From the NCBI GenBank assembly GCA_910589415.1, contig OU342630.1, positions 40,704,012 to 40,768,011 on the forward strand: a stretch of 64,000 nt of DNA, written 5' to 3'. The position numbers were made by a program, and so were the translations under genes. Of the stretch, positions 12,808 through 23,129 are shown piece by piece. The notes below the pieces were generated by a model. It was not told the origin of the DNA. It did not search any database and saw only the letters and a list, made by a program, of their open reading frames with translations. The stretch's first letter is position 1; each line of letters opens with the position of its first letter. This stretch comes from Malachius bipustulatus (lineage: Eukaryota > Arthropoda > Insecta > Coleoptera > Melyridae).

Positions 12808-13666
12808 CCAAGCGGTCTTCAAGAAGCGATATCTCCGTTCGAAGTGGCTGAAAAATTAATTCAATTTTAATACTTCGGCTGTTTATCAACGATTATCTCA
12901 AAAGCGGTAACTCTGATCTAAAAATGGTCTTATAAATAATTGTTGCTCCATTATTTGTGATTAATATGGTCTTACTTTCATAATTTTACAACTAATAATT
13001 AATGAGAAAAGTTAATAAATGTAAAGCGATGCATAATCAAGACGCTCGAGTTCTCGCTCGAACTGTTGGCCAGCGTTCCGACTGCCGATCACCCTCCCTC
13101 ACCCTGCACTTCCCCTTATCCTCGTAATACGCCAGGATAGGTGCATAATAAGCGCGGCAAGTAACCTTATTTTAAAATATTATGGCTCTGTTTAATATCC
13201 ATGAAACGTTATTTCTTGTAAATAATAGGTAAATATTCAGGATCAATTAAATTTGTTCCAGGTATTTTCTCACAATGAAGATAATTTTATATTATACATA
13301 TCCATAAATACTATTTTCAGTAAAACAATGGAACAATCACTTCTAAATGCATGCAAAATTGGGGAGGAAGCATTGATAAATTTTACTTGCGGAAAAAGAA
13401 ATGAGAAGAAGTATACATTATCAGGAAATTTTCAAACATGGGCTAGCAACTAACATATCCCATGTCGCTTCTTGCAAATGGTATGTTAGCTACACCCTAC
13501 ACCCTCAAATAAAAGTGCTTTAGGAGAAATAATCGAAAGCTACAGTACAGAAGAGAGAAGTAGTACTTTTAACAGCAGTAGCGGTGAAAAAATTTGTCAC
13601 ATATTTGATGGCATGTCTGTAGTTCAGAAACTGAGTAAGCCATAAATTCAAGAACATTTGGCGATG
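12808..13666. other. Intron DNA, nothing recognised
   Basis: AT-rich with one more GC-rich stretch at 13045-13140. No protein motif or paired repeat was found. Confidence 0.3.
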
Positions 13667-14063
13667 TAATAAGTAACAGTTTGTTTGAAAATTGTGTTTC
13701 ACGCTAATTAAGTAGAAGAAAAAGAAAATTTATTGAGTACTGTTTTGTAAAAATGTAAAATTTCACCAACCAAGAGCTGGCTGAAATGCACTTCGTATAT
13801 GGATTCTGCAATGGTCGTGATCTGGCGACTGAGTATGAATACCGACGACGATTTTCAAACCGAAGAGCTCCTACACGTCAAATGTTCACCCGCATACGTC
13901 AACGTTTACCGGAAAATGGCAATTTTTGACGTGCTCGCGGTCAGGGGAGACCCCATCATAGGAATCATGTTGTTGAAAATTTTTGCCATTTTTTTGCTCA
14001 ATAAATTTTCTTTTCTTCTACTTAATTAGCGTGAAACACAACTTTCAAATAAACTGTTACCCG
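13667..14063. mobile_element. Small foldback element around a mariner-type N-terminus
   Basis: Left arm 13669-13738 (AACAGTTTGTTTGAAAATTG, CACGCTAATTAAGTAGAAG) mirrors right arm 13997-14062 (CTTCTACTTAATTAGCGTG, AACTGTTACCC). The unpaired core is the transposase fragment at 13753-13929. The ends differ from the CAGGGTG class. Confidence 0.7.
13753..13929 (+). pseudogene. Mariner-like transposase N-terminal remnant
   Basis: Starts ATG TAA (a stop in codon 2, perhaps from CAA), then reads NFTNQELAEMHFVYGFCNG, followed by EYRRRFSNRRAPTRQMFTRI and ending at TGA 13927-13929. The (D/H)FVYGFCNG...A..EY.RRFPNRR pattern is the N-terminal DNA-binding start of a mariner-like transposase group; the same group gives HFTNNEYADIMFVYGFCNGN on the minus strand at 25.6 kb. 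The catalytic region is absent, deleted between the arms of the foldback. Not functional. Confidence 0.75.
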
Positions 14064-15448
14064 TGATCCATGGCCTACGTTGAATATTTTTCTCTAGTTG
14101 TGTTTCAATATGAATTTTTATGCCAAGGTAATTTTCAAATCGATTTTAAGCGAAAACGGTGCATGTTATCGAAATTCAGCAAGACGACCTTTTTTGTGAA
14201 GAAAACTTCAACATTTCATAATCTGATCTCAAATCCTGGCACGAGGTACATAAAAAAAAGTTAGGGTGATTTTAACCTTACTCTTCACCTATCTGACCCC
14301 CCCCCCTGATGGAATTTTTTTAATTTTTGTAATTGCATCTTATTGGCCATAAAAAGTTTGATAAATTCCCAAAATTTCACTTTTCTATCTTGAACGGGTT
14401 CGGAGGTATTAAATAAAAACCATCTTCATGGGCTCCCCTTTCGGGGGCTGTAGCCCCCCTTAGGAAGCATTTCTCGACCTATTTTTATAGGAACTTTTTT
14501 TCATATTTTTGAGAATAGAATCTGCTGTTTCAGTATTGCACGCTAATTACGGGACACCCTGTATACCTACTAACAGTAAAAAATACTAAATAGGTATAAT
14601 TCTCAATTGGCAAATTTCTGACAACCTGTAGCAACTCTTTGCATTTCAATTGAAAGATATAAATTATGGAATTAAACTTCTAAAAAGACTTAAAAGGCAT
14701 TTCGAGAAGTTCGATAGCGCAGTAGGTACAGTAGTTTTCTTCAAATAAATCTGTGACAACTCTTATAACGCAACTGTCAATTTCACTTGTTCGTATAAAA
14801 CTGCGAAAACTTTTATGTTGTGTGGTATTTGTGGCTTTCAGCCTGTTAGTTGTAAATTGATTTCATTAAAATTTATAAATGAAATTCATCGTATTTATTG
14901 GGGTAACAGGAGGTAATTAATTATTAATCAATAATCATAAAGAATTCACTTAAAAATTAGTAATTCGGTATCAAATGAGTAATGAGGGAGGGGGGTTGGT
15001 TTGATTTAGTTTTAAATCAAGAATTAAAATTTACAGCTGGAATCGATTCATTATTATACCTATGCCTCTTTGAATATACGAAGTTTTCCCGGTCCCCCGC
15101 ATCCCGGGACAACCTACCTTTTGGCAAAATGGCAACAAAAATTGTTTTTTCACTGATATCTAGGTCTGAGTGGTTTTTCAACAAAAAAGTTGCGTCTGAT
15201 ACTATTTTTCCGGGAATAATTCCCAATGTCCCCTTCCCAATTATTTCAAAAAAAGTTAAAATGAATCACACTGTATAATAATGATGTTTATTAGAAATTA
15301 TCCACGGCTATCATCAAGATGGCCCTTTCTCTCCTCCCGTGCTTCACACTGCCTGTAACCACAAGTCACAATCTCTAATCCAGACATTATTTTGAGACCC
15401 GTGAGTCGTCACTAATGGCAGTCTATTTTTAATGTGTTGAGCTGAGAT
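14064..15448. other. Intron DNA with one isolated transposon end
   Basis: GGGACACCCTGTATACC at 14551-14567 looks like a right-hand CACCCTGTA end; no matching left end was found nearby. ATGAATCACACTGTATAATA near 15260-15280 could be a mutated second one. No gene was recognised; the ORF at 14982-15278 has no known motif. Confidence 0.35.
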
Positions 15449-15458
15449 TAAAAAAATA

Positions 15459-15590
15459 GTTATTTATTATACAAGAGAAAAAAGTGATAGATTTTAGCTC
15501 GAGATGTGATTTCGTCCCCGACGCGTTTAGCGGAGGGGACAAACATATCGAGAGCTAAAATCGCACTTTTTTCTCGTGTGTAATATACTA
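15459..15590. repeat. Palindrome upstream of the Crypton gene
   Basis: TATACAAGAGAAAAAAGTG, ATTTTAGCTCGAGATGTG and GTCCCCGACGCG mirror CGGAGGGGAC, ATATCGAGAGCTAAAATCGC and ACTTTTTTCTCGTGTGTAATATA. An imperfect hairpin of about 130 bp. Confidence 0.75.
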
Positions 15591-16236
15591 TTTTTTTCTG
15601 CGAGAAGAAATATCAGTGTTAGAATGTCGAAAAACGTAGTTAGATAACTGAAAATTATGTCGGAAAAATGATTTATGATAAACTTGGATTTTCAAACTGT
15701 CTTTTATCGTAATTGACGTTGCCTGGGTAACGAAACGATTTAATTATTACATAAACGTCATATTAATGTAATTAAAATTGAAGACAGTTTTGCAAAGATT
15801 GCAAGTTAGTTTTCGTTGAGTGAATTTAATAATATGGATAGTGATTATTATGAAAATTCCCTTAATAATTGCCATTTGGATAATAAGGTAACTTTCCTTT
15901 ACGTATATTTGATATAAATTTAATGATATCTGAGTGTTAATAGTAGCTATACCTAAGCCGCCATTTCGGGGAAATAAGTACTCATTTATTTCCCTGCTAA
16001 TTCATTTATTTCCCCGATAATTTAACTCATGTATTAAAAATGACATAAGGAATAGTGTTTTTGTCACTTTGACATCGGATAAAGTTAGCCCTAACTTTGC
16101 ATCTGGATAAAATGTAAGCTAGCTTTTTAGACGCAAAATCAAGTAAGTAGTTACCAAGGTGATATTAATTGACAAATTAATAAACGTCATTTATTAATAA
16201 TTATTATCATATGAACGATTTGTTGCAAACAAAGAA

Positions 16237-17442
16237 ATGAGTGATTCAAAGCGTTTTGGGACTTGTTCGCGTGAGCAAATATTGGTGGAAGTTGAAAACA
16301 GAATTCCGAAGAACACAGTAAATACGAAATCTTCAATATGGAGACAATTTATGACATTTTGTAATGAAAGAAACTTTTCCCTGGAATCAACTACGACTGT
16401 AGAACAACTGGCTGACATTTTAGCGGACTGGGCATTCAATATGAAAAAGAGAACTGGTGAAGATTATAAAGAGTATGTTATAAAAACTATGTGGAATAGT
16501 ACAGCAAAAATGCTACAAGCAAAATACTTTGAAGAATTTGGGATAAATTTTGATCCATTCGCGGACATTTGTTTTAAAAAAGCCAGGGACGCACGGGACA
16601 CCAAACGACGAATATTGCAAGCACAACCGCAAAAAAGAAAGACTTCTTCTACCGCTTTGACCAAAATGGAAGTGCATTCAATGGCTAAATTGTGGAGCGA
16701 GGATGAACCGGAAGGATTACAAAGAAAATTCTACCATATTGTAGCTTTTGAGTTAGCCTGGCGTGGCGGTGAAGCCGCCAATTGCTTGATAGAGTATTTT
16801 AAAGAAGAAAAGCAAAATAATGGCGAAAATACTGGAAGGATTATATATAACCCAATTTTTTCTAAAACGACACAAGGTGGGTCAAAAAAATTATGTGATA
16901 ACAAATATTTAATACCTAATTCTGATCCCGATATTTGTCCTGTAAGATTATATAGACTGCTCTTTGAAAAACGTACTCAAAGTAACATAAAATCCAGCAG
17001 ACTATTTCTGACTCCAAATCGCTTTTGGAAAAAGCTTAATTCGAAGGGTTGGTTCAAGGACTCTCCTATTGGAGTAAACGAAATATCTAAATGAACAAAA
17101 CTATCGGCCGCTAAAATTGGTTTGGATATTAATAGAGCTAAGATTACAAACCACTCAAATAGAGCCGCCGCAGTTAGTACTCTAATAAGTAAAGGAGGAA
17201 TCAACGACCAAACATTAATTAAAATCACAGGACATTCTAATTCAAAATCCATTGCACCCTATCTTCAACTAGACAACGAACACCATGCAAAGGTAGTAGC
17301 AGCTTTAAGAGAAAAATCTTCTTCTTCGTCAATAACAAGAAGTGAAAATACTACAATGAGTGTCTGTGAAAGCAGCAGCGAAGAAAATAAAATCATTTAC
17401 TCCAATTGTGTATTTAATAACTGTACTTTTTCCAATAAATAA
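16237..17442 (+). pseudogene. Crypton tyrosine recombinase, one in-frame stop
   Basis: A 401-codon frame from ATG 16237 to TAA 17440-17442, interrupted only by TGA at 17092-17094 (codon 286); the frame continues unchanged after it. Recognised by the C-terminal catalytic pattern of tyrosine recombinases: R176 in AWRGGEAAN, H306 and R309 in TNHSNRAA, H333 in ITGHSNSKS, and the nucleophile Y342 in SIAPYLQ. The N-terminal 110 residues should be the core-binding SAM-like domain (KSSIWRQFMTFCNERN). These enzymes cut and rejoin DNA through a 3'-phosphotyrosine link, in the nucleus. All catalytic residues are kept, so the gene looks recently disabled; TGA from CGA by CpG decay is a plausible cause. 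Stop readthrough is an alternative but nothing here proves it. A serine-rich tail follows the catalytic domain. Confidence 0.85.
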
Positions 17443-17480
17443 ATAAATTTTGTTATTCGTTAAATTATCTCCCTAAATTA

Positions 17481-17697
17481 CACACGAGCTTATATTTTTT
17501 ATCCGGATAAAGATGCACTTTTAAACTCAAATTTGTTTTTTCTTTGGCAATTCAACTCGTCAAATTGTCAGATAAAACGACTCGTCCTTCGGACTCGTCG
17601 TTTTATCAGACAATTTGACTCGTTAAATTGCCAATAAAAAACAAATTTTCGTTAAAACTGCATCTTTATCCGGATAAAAAATAAGCTCTCGTGTGGA
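17481..17697. repeat. 217-bp near-perfect palindrome downstream of the Crypton gene
   Basis: ACACGAGCTTATATTTTTTA, TCCGGATAAAGATGCA, AACAAATTTG, GGCAATT.AACTCG and AAACGACTCGTCC are followed by TTCGGACTCGTCGTTTTAT and the mirror of each block, ending AAAAATAAGCTCTCGTGTG. The loop is GTCCTTCGGAC. Confidence 0.85.
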
Positions 17698-18420
17698 CCC
17701 CCGATAAGATGCAGCTCATATAATGAGGCATTTTTCTACCTGTCAACGGGGAAAAAAGATCAAACTTATAGCCCGTCGCAGAAAAAAATAAATAAATAAG
17801 TATGAAGCTATCATGAGAGAATTTGCAACTTGATTCTTTGCTATTATTTGCGTGAAAGGATGAAGTAGATAATACTAGTACGGCAGCCCGTTACCAAAAT
17901 TTTCTGTCATCGCGCCCGAATCGAGTAAACTATTAATCGATAGTTTTTTTTAAAACTAAGAAAGTTTTTCCTGATCGAAAAAGTCGTACAACGTTGCCGT
18001 AACCCGTCAGAGTAATTTCAGTAGGTAAAAAAGTAAACGGTAATTTTGTTACTCCGCCTGCTCCGTTCTTCATGTAATCTTATTAAAAATTTACAAAAAA
18101 ACATGAATCCATAGAGAACGGAAGTTTTTGATATTGAAATATTTCCATTGTTTAAAAAAAACATGTATAGAAAAATTGTCTGAAAAAGTTTCAGCGCCCG
18201 GTTCAAAATTTATTTTAAATTATTGATAGGACATCCAAAAACGGTAAGTAGAGTCGAACGGACGTTTTCCGTGCTGCAATGCTCCAGGGAATGCTACGGA
18301 GTCAGCACTATAATATTCTGTATGGTCCGTGCTCGTGGTACACGGCGCGCGCATACAGCGGGATGGTGTGTGGCTTGGTTGTCTATACTCTATAGCAATA
18401 CAGCGTCTATGCTATAATAG

Positions 18421-18633
18421 TCCAATAAAGTCTAAAAAGTCATACGTATCGATTAAGAATACACATCCTTTTGATAGTTCGATTTATTTTGTTTCATGTA
18501 CGTGTTTTTATAGTAACCGTCCAGTTTGTCTAAACACTCCATCCCGCATAAATAAGTATATACGTCAACATTGGTTTTGAATGAGAATTAAATGCACAAC
18601 ACAGAGGATAGAATGTCATTACGTGAATAAATT
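18421..18633 (+). repeat. 213-bp short element, copy 1 (copy 2 at 22541-22751)
   Basis: Almost identical to 22541-22751; I see only a TA-unit length difference (GTATATACG / GTATACG) and a C/T change (CTAAACACTCC / CTAAATACTCC). Both copies follow the trinucleotide TAG and begin TCCAATAAAGTCTAAAAAGT. No coding content is convincing. Confidence 0.85.
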
Positions 18634-18635
18634 AA

Positions 18636-18740
18636 ATGGTGTTTAAATGGTACGACGGCGATCAAGTACCGTTGTGCACAGATCTGATATTGGATGACGA
18701 AGCTGTACCGGACAATGCAGATGGTGGGTCTGACAAAATA
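18636..18740 (+). pseudogene. Acidic coding remnant of the unclassified transposon, part 1
   Basis: From an ATG directly after the 213-bp insert the frame reads FKWYDGDQVPLCTDLILDDE and continues in acidic residues until the E-box palindrome interrupts it. I do not recognise the family. Its position between the subterminal repeats suggests it is part of the transposon's own gene. The true start is probably upstream and lost to the insert. Confidence 0.3.
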
Positions 18741-18744
18741 TTAT

Positions 18745-18992
18745 GTTTATACTTTCTTGAAAAATATCACGCGATCGTGTCACATCACAATCACATCACA
18801 ATCACATCGCAGATCACGTGATGATTACGTGAGAAATATTCTCACGTGACAAATTTTCTCATGTGGGAAATTTTCTCATGTCAGAAATTTTTGTCATACT
18901 TTTTCACGTGACAAATTTTCTCACGTGATCATCACGTGATCTGCGACGTGATTGCGATGTGATCGTTATGTGACATGATCATGTGATCTTTT
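18745..18992. repeat. Palindrome with five CACGTG E-boxes
   Basis: An inverted repeat of about 245 bp. TCACGTGA-type words dominate: CACGTG occurs near 18815, 18843, 18905, 18922 and 18932, besides several CATGTG and ACGTGA variants. GATCACGTGATGATTACGTG mirrors CACGTGATCATCACGTGATC, and CACATCGCAGATCACG mirrors CGTGATCTGCGACGTG. Confidence 0.8.
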
Positions 18993-18996
18993 TCAA

Positions 18997-19173
18997 CAGA
19001 GTACTTTATGTCCTTCTCTATATATTAAAAAAATTGGTGGCCTTAGACTTACTGAAAGGTTTCGTTTCTGTTCGATTCCAGATATTGATGAAATTGACGA
19101 TGAAATCGAGGAGTCCACGGATTCAGAGAGTGATGATACTTATTATGAGAGCAGTTCAGAAGACGACGTTTGA
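18997..19173 (+). pseudogene. Acidic C-terminal coding remnant of the unclassified transposon, part 2
   Basis: The frame reads STLCPSLYIKKIGGLRLTE, then an Asp/Glu/Ser-rich tail (IDEIDDEIEE, SESDDTYYESSSEDD), a TGA at 19171-19173 and a polyadenylation-like AATAAA 33 bases later at 19206. That order fits the 3' end of a transposon gene. It is not in frame with part 1; the palindrome lies between them. The product is unknown. Confidence 0.35.
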
Positions 19174-19838
19174 TTTAATATTTTTATTTTGTATTTATGA
19201 AGTTTAATAAATAAACGGGACAAAATTTCGCAAACAAAAAAAAAATCAAAAATAAAAATTTTTGATTTACTGAAAATGACTTGACACACCAATGCAAGTA
19301 TAACAATGTCCGTTAATATTTTTTTCTCACTTTTCAAGACACAAGAAATAATTTGTACCAGGAAACGGAGCAGGCGGGATAACTCGATCAGCCTTAAAAA
19401 AAAAACACATCTGAAATGCAACCCTTCATTTGCGCAACAATGAAAACGTCCGTTCTTATTTTTTTCTGTTAACGAAACATTCAAAATTATCTATGATCAG
19501 GAAAACGGAGCGGGCGTGAAAGGTTTAATTCCAAACTGTCACAAAATTTAGATTTTTAACGAACCAAAACCACTCACAACTCGGAAAATGTCAGTAACTA
19601 TATCTATCCTATTGAAATATTCATTCTTCGTAAAAATAACAAAAAAACGGACCGGGCGCGATAACTTATTTATTCCCTTAATCTTTACATATATTCAGAT
19701 GTTTTTCAACCACTTCGCAACCTTGCCTAAGTCAGTATACTTGAACTTTTCTTCTCAAAACTTCATGAATCAACCGAAAAAACCAAAAAAATTGCGGGCG
19801 GGATCAGGCGAAAATCTTGGTAACGGGCTGCCGTACTA

Positions 19839-20572
19839 TACAGGGTGTTCTACAAGCTCTATGACAAACTTTGACAGATGGTAGGTTGCTTGATTTTAAA
19901 CATATTTTTTTTAATAAACATGGGTCCGATTCGTTTTTGTTTAGAAGTTACAAGCATTTAACCTTTATTAACAATCAACAATAAAAATTTAAATTAAATG
20001 ATAATTACAAAACTTAAGACTATAAAAATTGTTCGAAATGTCCACCCTCAGCTTGAATGCAAGCCTCACATCGACGAACTAAAGATTCGGTCACTCGAAG
20101 AATGAGATTTGGATCATTTCTTATTTGGTTAGCTGCATCTTGAATTCTTTCAAGTAACTGCTGATGGGTAGCGATTTCAACATGGTAGACCAGCTGCTTC
20201 ATGTGTCCCCATAAATAAAAATCCAGAGGATTCAGATCGGGAGAACGAGGTGGCCATGATATTGGACCTCCTTGACCTATCCATTTATTCGGGAAATGTT
20301 CATTTAGCCAAGCAGCAACTTGTCTTCCTCTATGTGGTGGTGCACCGTCATGCTGATATCACATATTTTGAATAATATTGAGTTGCAGGTCATCAATAAA
20401 CTCTAAAAGGTCGTGTAACTGAATCATAACTGAAAAAATTACGATTCTTTAAATGCTTGTAACTTCTAAACAAAAACGAATCGGACCCATGTTTATTAAA
20501 AAAAAATATGTTTAAAATCAAGCAACCTACCATCTGTCAAAGTTTGTCATAGAGCTTGTAGAACACCCTGTA
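19839..20572. mobile_element. Foldback element derived from a mariner-type transposon
   Basis: Ends TACAGGGTGTTCTACAAGC / GCTTGTAGAACACCCTGTA, arms of about 135 bp (ATGGGTCCGATTCGTTTTTG and its inverse), flanks CTATA / TATAG consistent with a TA duplication. The core is the minus-strand transposase remnant 20017-20430. Its left end starts directly at the right end of the 17879-19838 element. Confidence 0.85.
20017..20430 (-). pseudogene. Mariner-like transposase C-terminal half, with one stop
   Basis: Reading the minus strand: LLEFIDDLQLNIIQNM, a TGA (expected Trp), YQHDGAPPHRGRQVAAWLNE, then GGPISWPPRSPDLNPLDFYL, WGHMKQ and a tail ending GHFEQFL. D in QHDGAPPH is the second and D in SPDLN the third catalytic aspartate of Tc1/mariner-type transposases. 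By my count 36 residues lie between them, more than in classic DD34D mariners. The N-terminal half, including the first catalytic Asp, is missing. Both visible aspartates are intact. Found inside TACAGGGTG ends, it links that end type to mariner-like transposases. Confidence 0.85.
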
Positions 20573-21035
20573 TAGTAAGTGGGGGATTTAATAAAACTTG
20601 TATTCTTTTTGAAAAATAAAATCCGAATTTAATATCAAAATAAAAGTTTTAGTAGCGATAGCAGTAGGTTACACGATTGAATGAATCTCTGGAGTCCGCA
20701 CCTCTGTAACAATAATATTGATACTGATGCCTCCTTGACTTCCTCAAACATCTCCAAACTGATTCAAAGAGTATACACGTTCAGCTATAGCTACTGTTTG
20801 GCTTTCATCTTCGAACAGCGTCTCCATCTTGCATCCTTCTACATCCTTCTTACCCGTTTACTGATGATGTTTATGTCTGCAGTAAAAATAGCGATATGTA
20901 GGTTTAAAAAATAATTGAATATAAACAAATCCACATTTTTATATTATATAAACATAACTGCCTTTTTGTGCATATCATTTAATTACTGTAAGCTCTCTAT
21001 TATATTTTAAGAATGGTATTTTTTGTCTTTTACAA

Positions 21036-22033
21036 TACAGGGTTATGCAAATTTCATGGTGCCAGTATTGGGATATCCTAAACCATAAGAGATACAGGGT
21101 TGCTTAAATTAGAGAAAAGTTGCGCTATTTTGTGGCCATCTCGAATCCGTCAAAACATGCAAGATATCTGTGACCGTTCCTGAAATATCCTGAAAAAAAT
21201 AAAAAATCGAGAAATCTTATTTTTGCCATATCTTTCTTGCCATTGGAAATTAATAAACAATTTTTCGTAGGCTTACATAAGCCGTTATGAGCTATTCATC
21301 TGACGTTTCAAAAATTTTCAAAGCCGACTAGATCCCAGAGTTTTCATAGCCAACTTTCGTTTTTCTTATGGCCGTCATATTATTTTTTTATGTCGTTCGA
21401 TAAGAAAAAAATAATGGAAACCAAAAACTAATAAACTTCAAAAAATAAATTTCAAAAATTTTTGTTCTTCTTTTCTTTCTAAAAAAAAAGAACTTTTTAG
21501 ACCGAATATCATAGAGAAATTAACAAACTATAAGGCAAGTAGTATGATTTCATATTGACCTATTTCAGTTAGAAACTTTCTGTTTTTCTTTGAAAAAAGA
21601 AGAATAAAAATTTTGCAATTTTTTTTTCTAAAATTTATTAATTTTTGGTTTACATTATTTTTTTCTTATCGAACGACATAAAAAAATAATATGGCGGCCT
21701 AAAGAAAAACGAAAGTTGGCTATGAAAACTCTGGGATCTAGTCGGCTTTGAAAATTTTTGAAACGTCAGATGAATAGCTCATAACGGCTTATGCAAGCCT
21801 ACGAAAAATTATTTATTAATTTCCAATGGCAAGAAAGATATGGCAAAAATAAGATTTCTCGATTTTTTAGTTTTTTCAGGATATTTCAGGAACGGTCACA
21901 GATATCTTGCATGTTTTGACGGATTCGAGATGGCCACAAAATTGCGCAACTTTTCTCTAATTTAAGCAACCCTGTATCTCTTATGGTTTAGGATATCCCA
22001 ATACTGGCACCATGAAATTTGCATAAGCCTGTA
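21036..22033. mobile_element. ~1-kb foldback element, family G copy 1
   Basis: Two arms of about 480 bp that are reverse complements, from TACAGGGTTATGCAAATTTC to GAAATTTGCATAAGCCTGTA. Shared inner blocks (GAGATACAGGG, GGCCATCTCGAATCCGTCAA, ATGCAAGATATCTGTGACCG, TATTTTTTTATGTCGTTCGA) identify copies at 39398-40394 and 50123-51975 and a decayed one at 33474-34267. No coding capacity. Confidence 0.85.
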
Positions 22034-22178
22034 TAGTATGATATTTTATCATAAGATCTAGGATTTCCTAAACTGTTGAAGAATATTCCTACAGCTCTTG
22101 TCTAATTCTAATTTAGTTATTTTTATTCCTCAGATAATTTTCTAAAGTGATTTTTCCTTCCTAATAGTATAGTCATTA

Positions 22179-23097
22179 TACAGGGTGGTCCAATTTATAA
22201 CGCCAGGACTTCAGCATTCGATAGATAAAGTTAAAATAATGGCATTTAATTTATACACTTCCATCAGGGAAAGCTTCTTTTTCTAGATACAGTTTGTTGA
22301 AATTTTGGTAATAAAGAATATTATTTTGAATATTGCTCAAAAGCTTGCCTAGAAAAATTGTAAGATTGGCATTCAGTAAGTATGATCTAAGTATTCGTCA
22401 TGATTTAAGGCTTATGGTGATAAATTATGAAAACCAGTGGCGGAGATATGGTTCTGGTCCTATGAAGGGTGTCGATGCACATTTTTTTGCCAATGAGTGG
22501 GCACGTTAGTTTCTCTCGATTCCGGAATGACCCTGTATAGTCCAATAAAGTCTAAAAAGTCATACGTATCGATTAAGAATACACATCCTTTTGATAGTTC
22601 GATTTATTTTGTTTCATGTACGTGTTTTTATAGTAACCGTCCAGTTTGTCTAAATACTCCATCCCGCATAAATAAGTATACGTCAACATTGGTTTTGAAT
22701 GAGAATTAAATGCACAACACAGAGGATAGAATGTCATTACGTGAATAAATTTTATGTAGTTGTCAGTGGCTCTCAAACTGACGTAAGCGGTTCAATTCAT
22801 TTTTTGAATGATTCCTTCAATAATTACGCTCGTTCACAACTTGACAATTAACTGTTTGACATTTTCTGGTGAAATTAAAAATATTAATTCGGACGGTTAG
22901 TAAGACCTCACATCTGACTTTTTAAAGTTAATCCTACTACCTATATCCACTTGAGTTCAAAATAATATAATATACATTACTTTATTTCCTAAATTTCAAC
23001 AACCTGTATCTAGAGAAGAAAGCTTTCCCTGATATAAGTGTATAAATAAAATTCCATTAGTTTAACGTTATCTATTGAATTAGAAATTACAAAACCA
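22179..23097. mobile_element. Foldback element carrying a 213-bp insert
   Basis: The left arm from TACAGGGTGGTCC (22179) to about 22330 mirrors 22975-23097: CAGGGAAAGCTTCTTTTTCTAGATACAG pairs with CTGTATCTAGAGAAGAAAGCTTTCCCTG (both shown in full at 22266-22293 and 22992-23019). A second end, GGAATGACCCTGTATAG (22524-22540), lies inside, followed at once by the 213-bp element. The right outermost bases are degraded. Confidence 0.65.
22541..22751 (+). repeat. 213-bp short element, copy 2
   Basis: Near-identical partner of 18421-18633, inserted directly after the CCCTGTATAG end of another element. Such high identity between copies 4 kb apart implies recent activity or local duplication. Confidence 0.85.
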
Positions 23098-23129
23098 TTA
23101 TTAAATTGCCAATACATAATAATATTAGA

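Larger units (their letters stand above)
15449..17800 (+). mobile_element. Crypton-type DNA transposon (tyrosine recombinase)
   Basis: The region holds a tyrosine recombinase gene (16237-17442) and, on either side, two long palindromes (15459-15590 and 17481-17697). Crypton elements move by a tyrosine recombinase and lack terminal inverted repeats (family knowledge), so borders are hard to read. ATTTTTTTCTGCGA near 15591 and TCGCAGAAAAAAAT near 17776-17790 are inverted matches that could mark the limits of a paired structure. The borders given are approximate. Confidence 0.6.
17879..19838 (+). mobile_element. Unclassified DNA transposon with GC-rich subterminal repeats
   Basis: The left end AGTACGGCAGCCCGTTACCA and the right end TGGTAACGGGCTGCCGTACT are inverted repeats, about 1.96 kb apart. 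Inside each end, spaced roughly 80-120 bp apart, lie GC-rich blocks such as CATCGCGCCCGAATC, CTCCGCCTGCTCCGTTC and CAGCGCCCGGTTC on the left, and ACGGAGCAGGCGGGATAA, ACGGAGCGGGCGTGAAA and ACGGACCGGGCGCGATAA on the right. Such subterminal repeats are usual transposase binding sites. The middle holds plus-strand coding remnants (18636-18740, 18997-19173), an AATAAA signal at 19206, a 213-bp insert (18421-18633) and an E-box palindrome. I cannot assign it to a superfamily. Confidence 0.65.
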
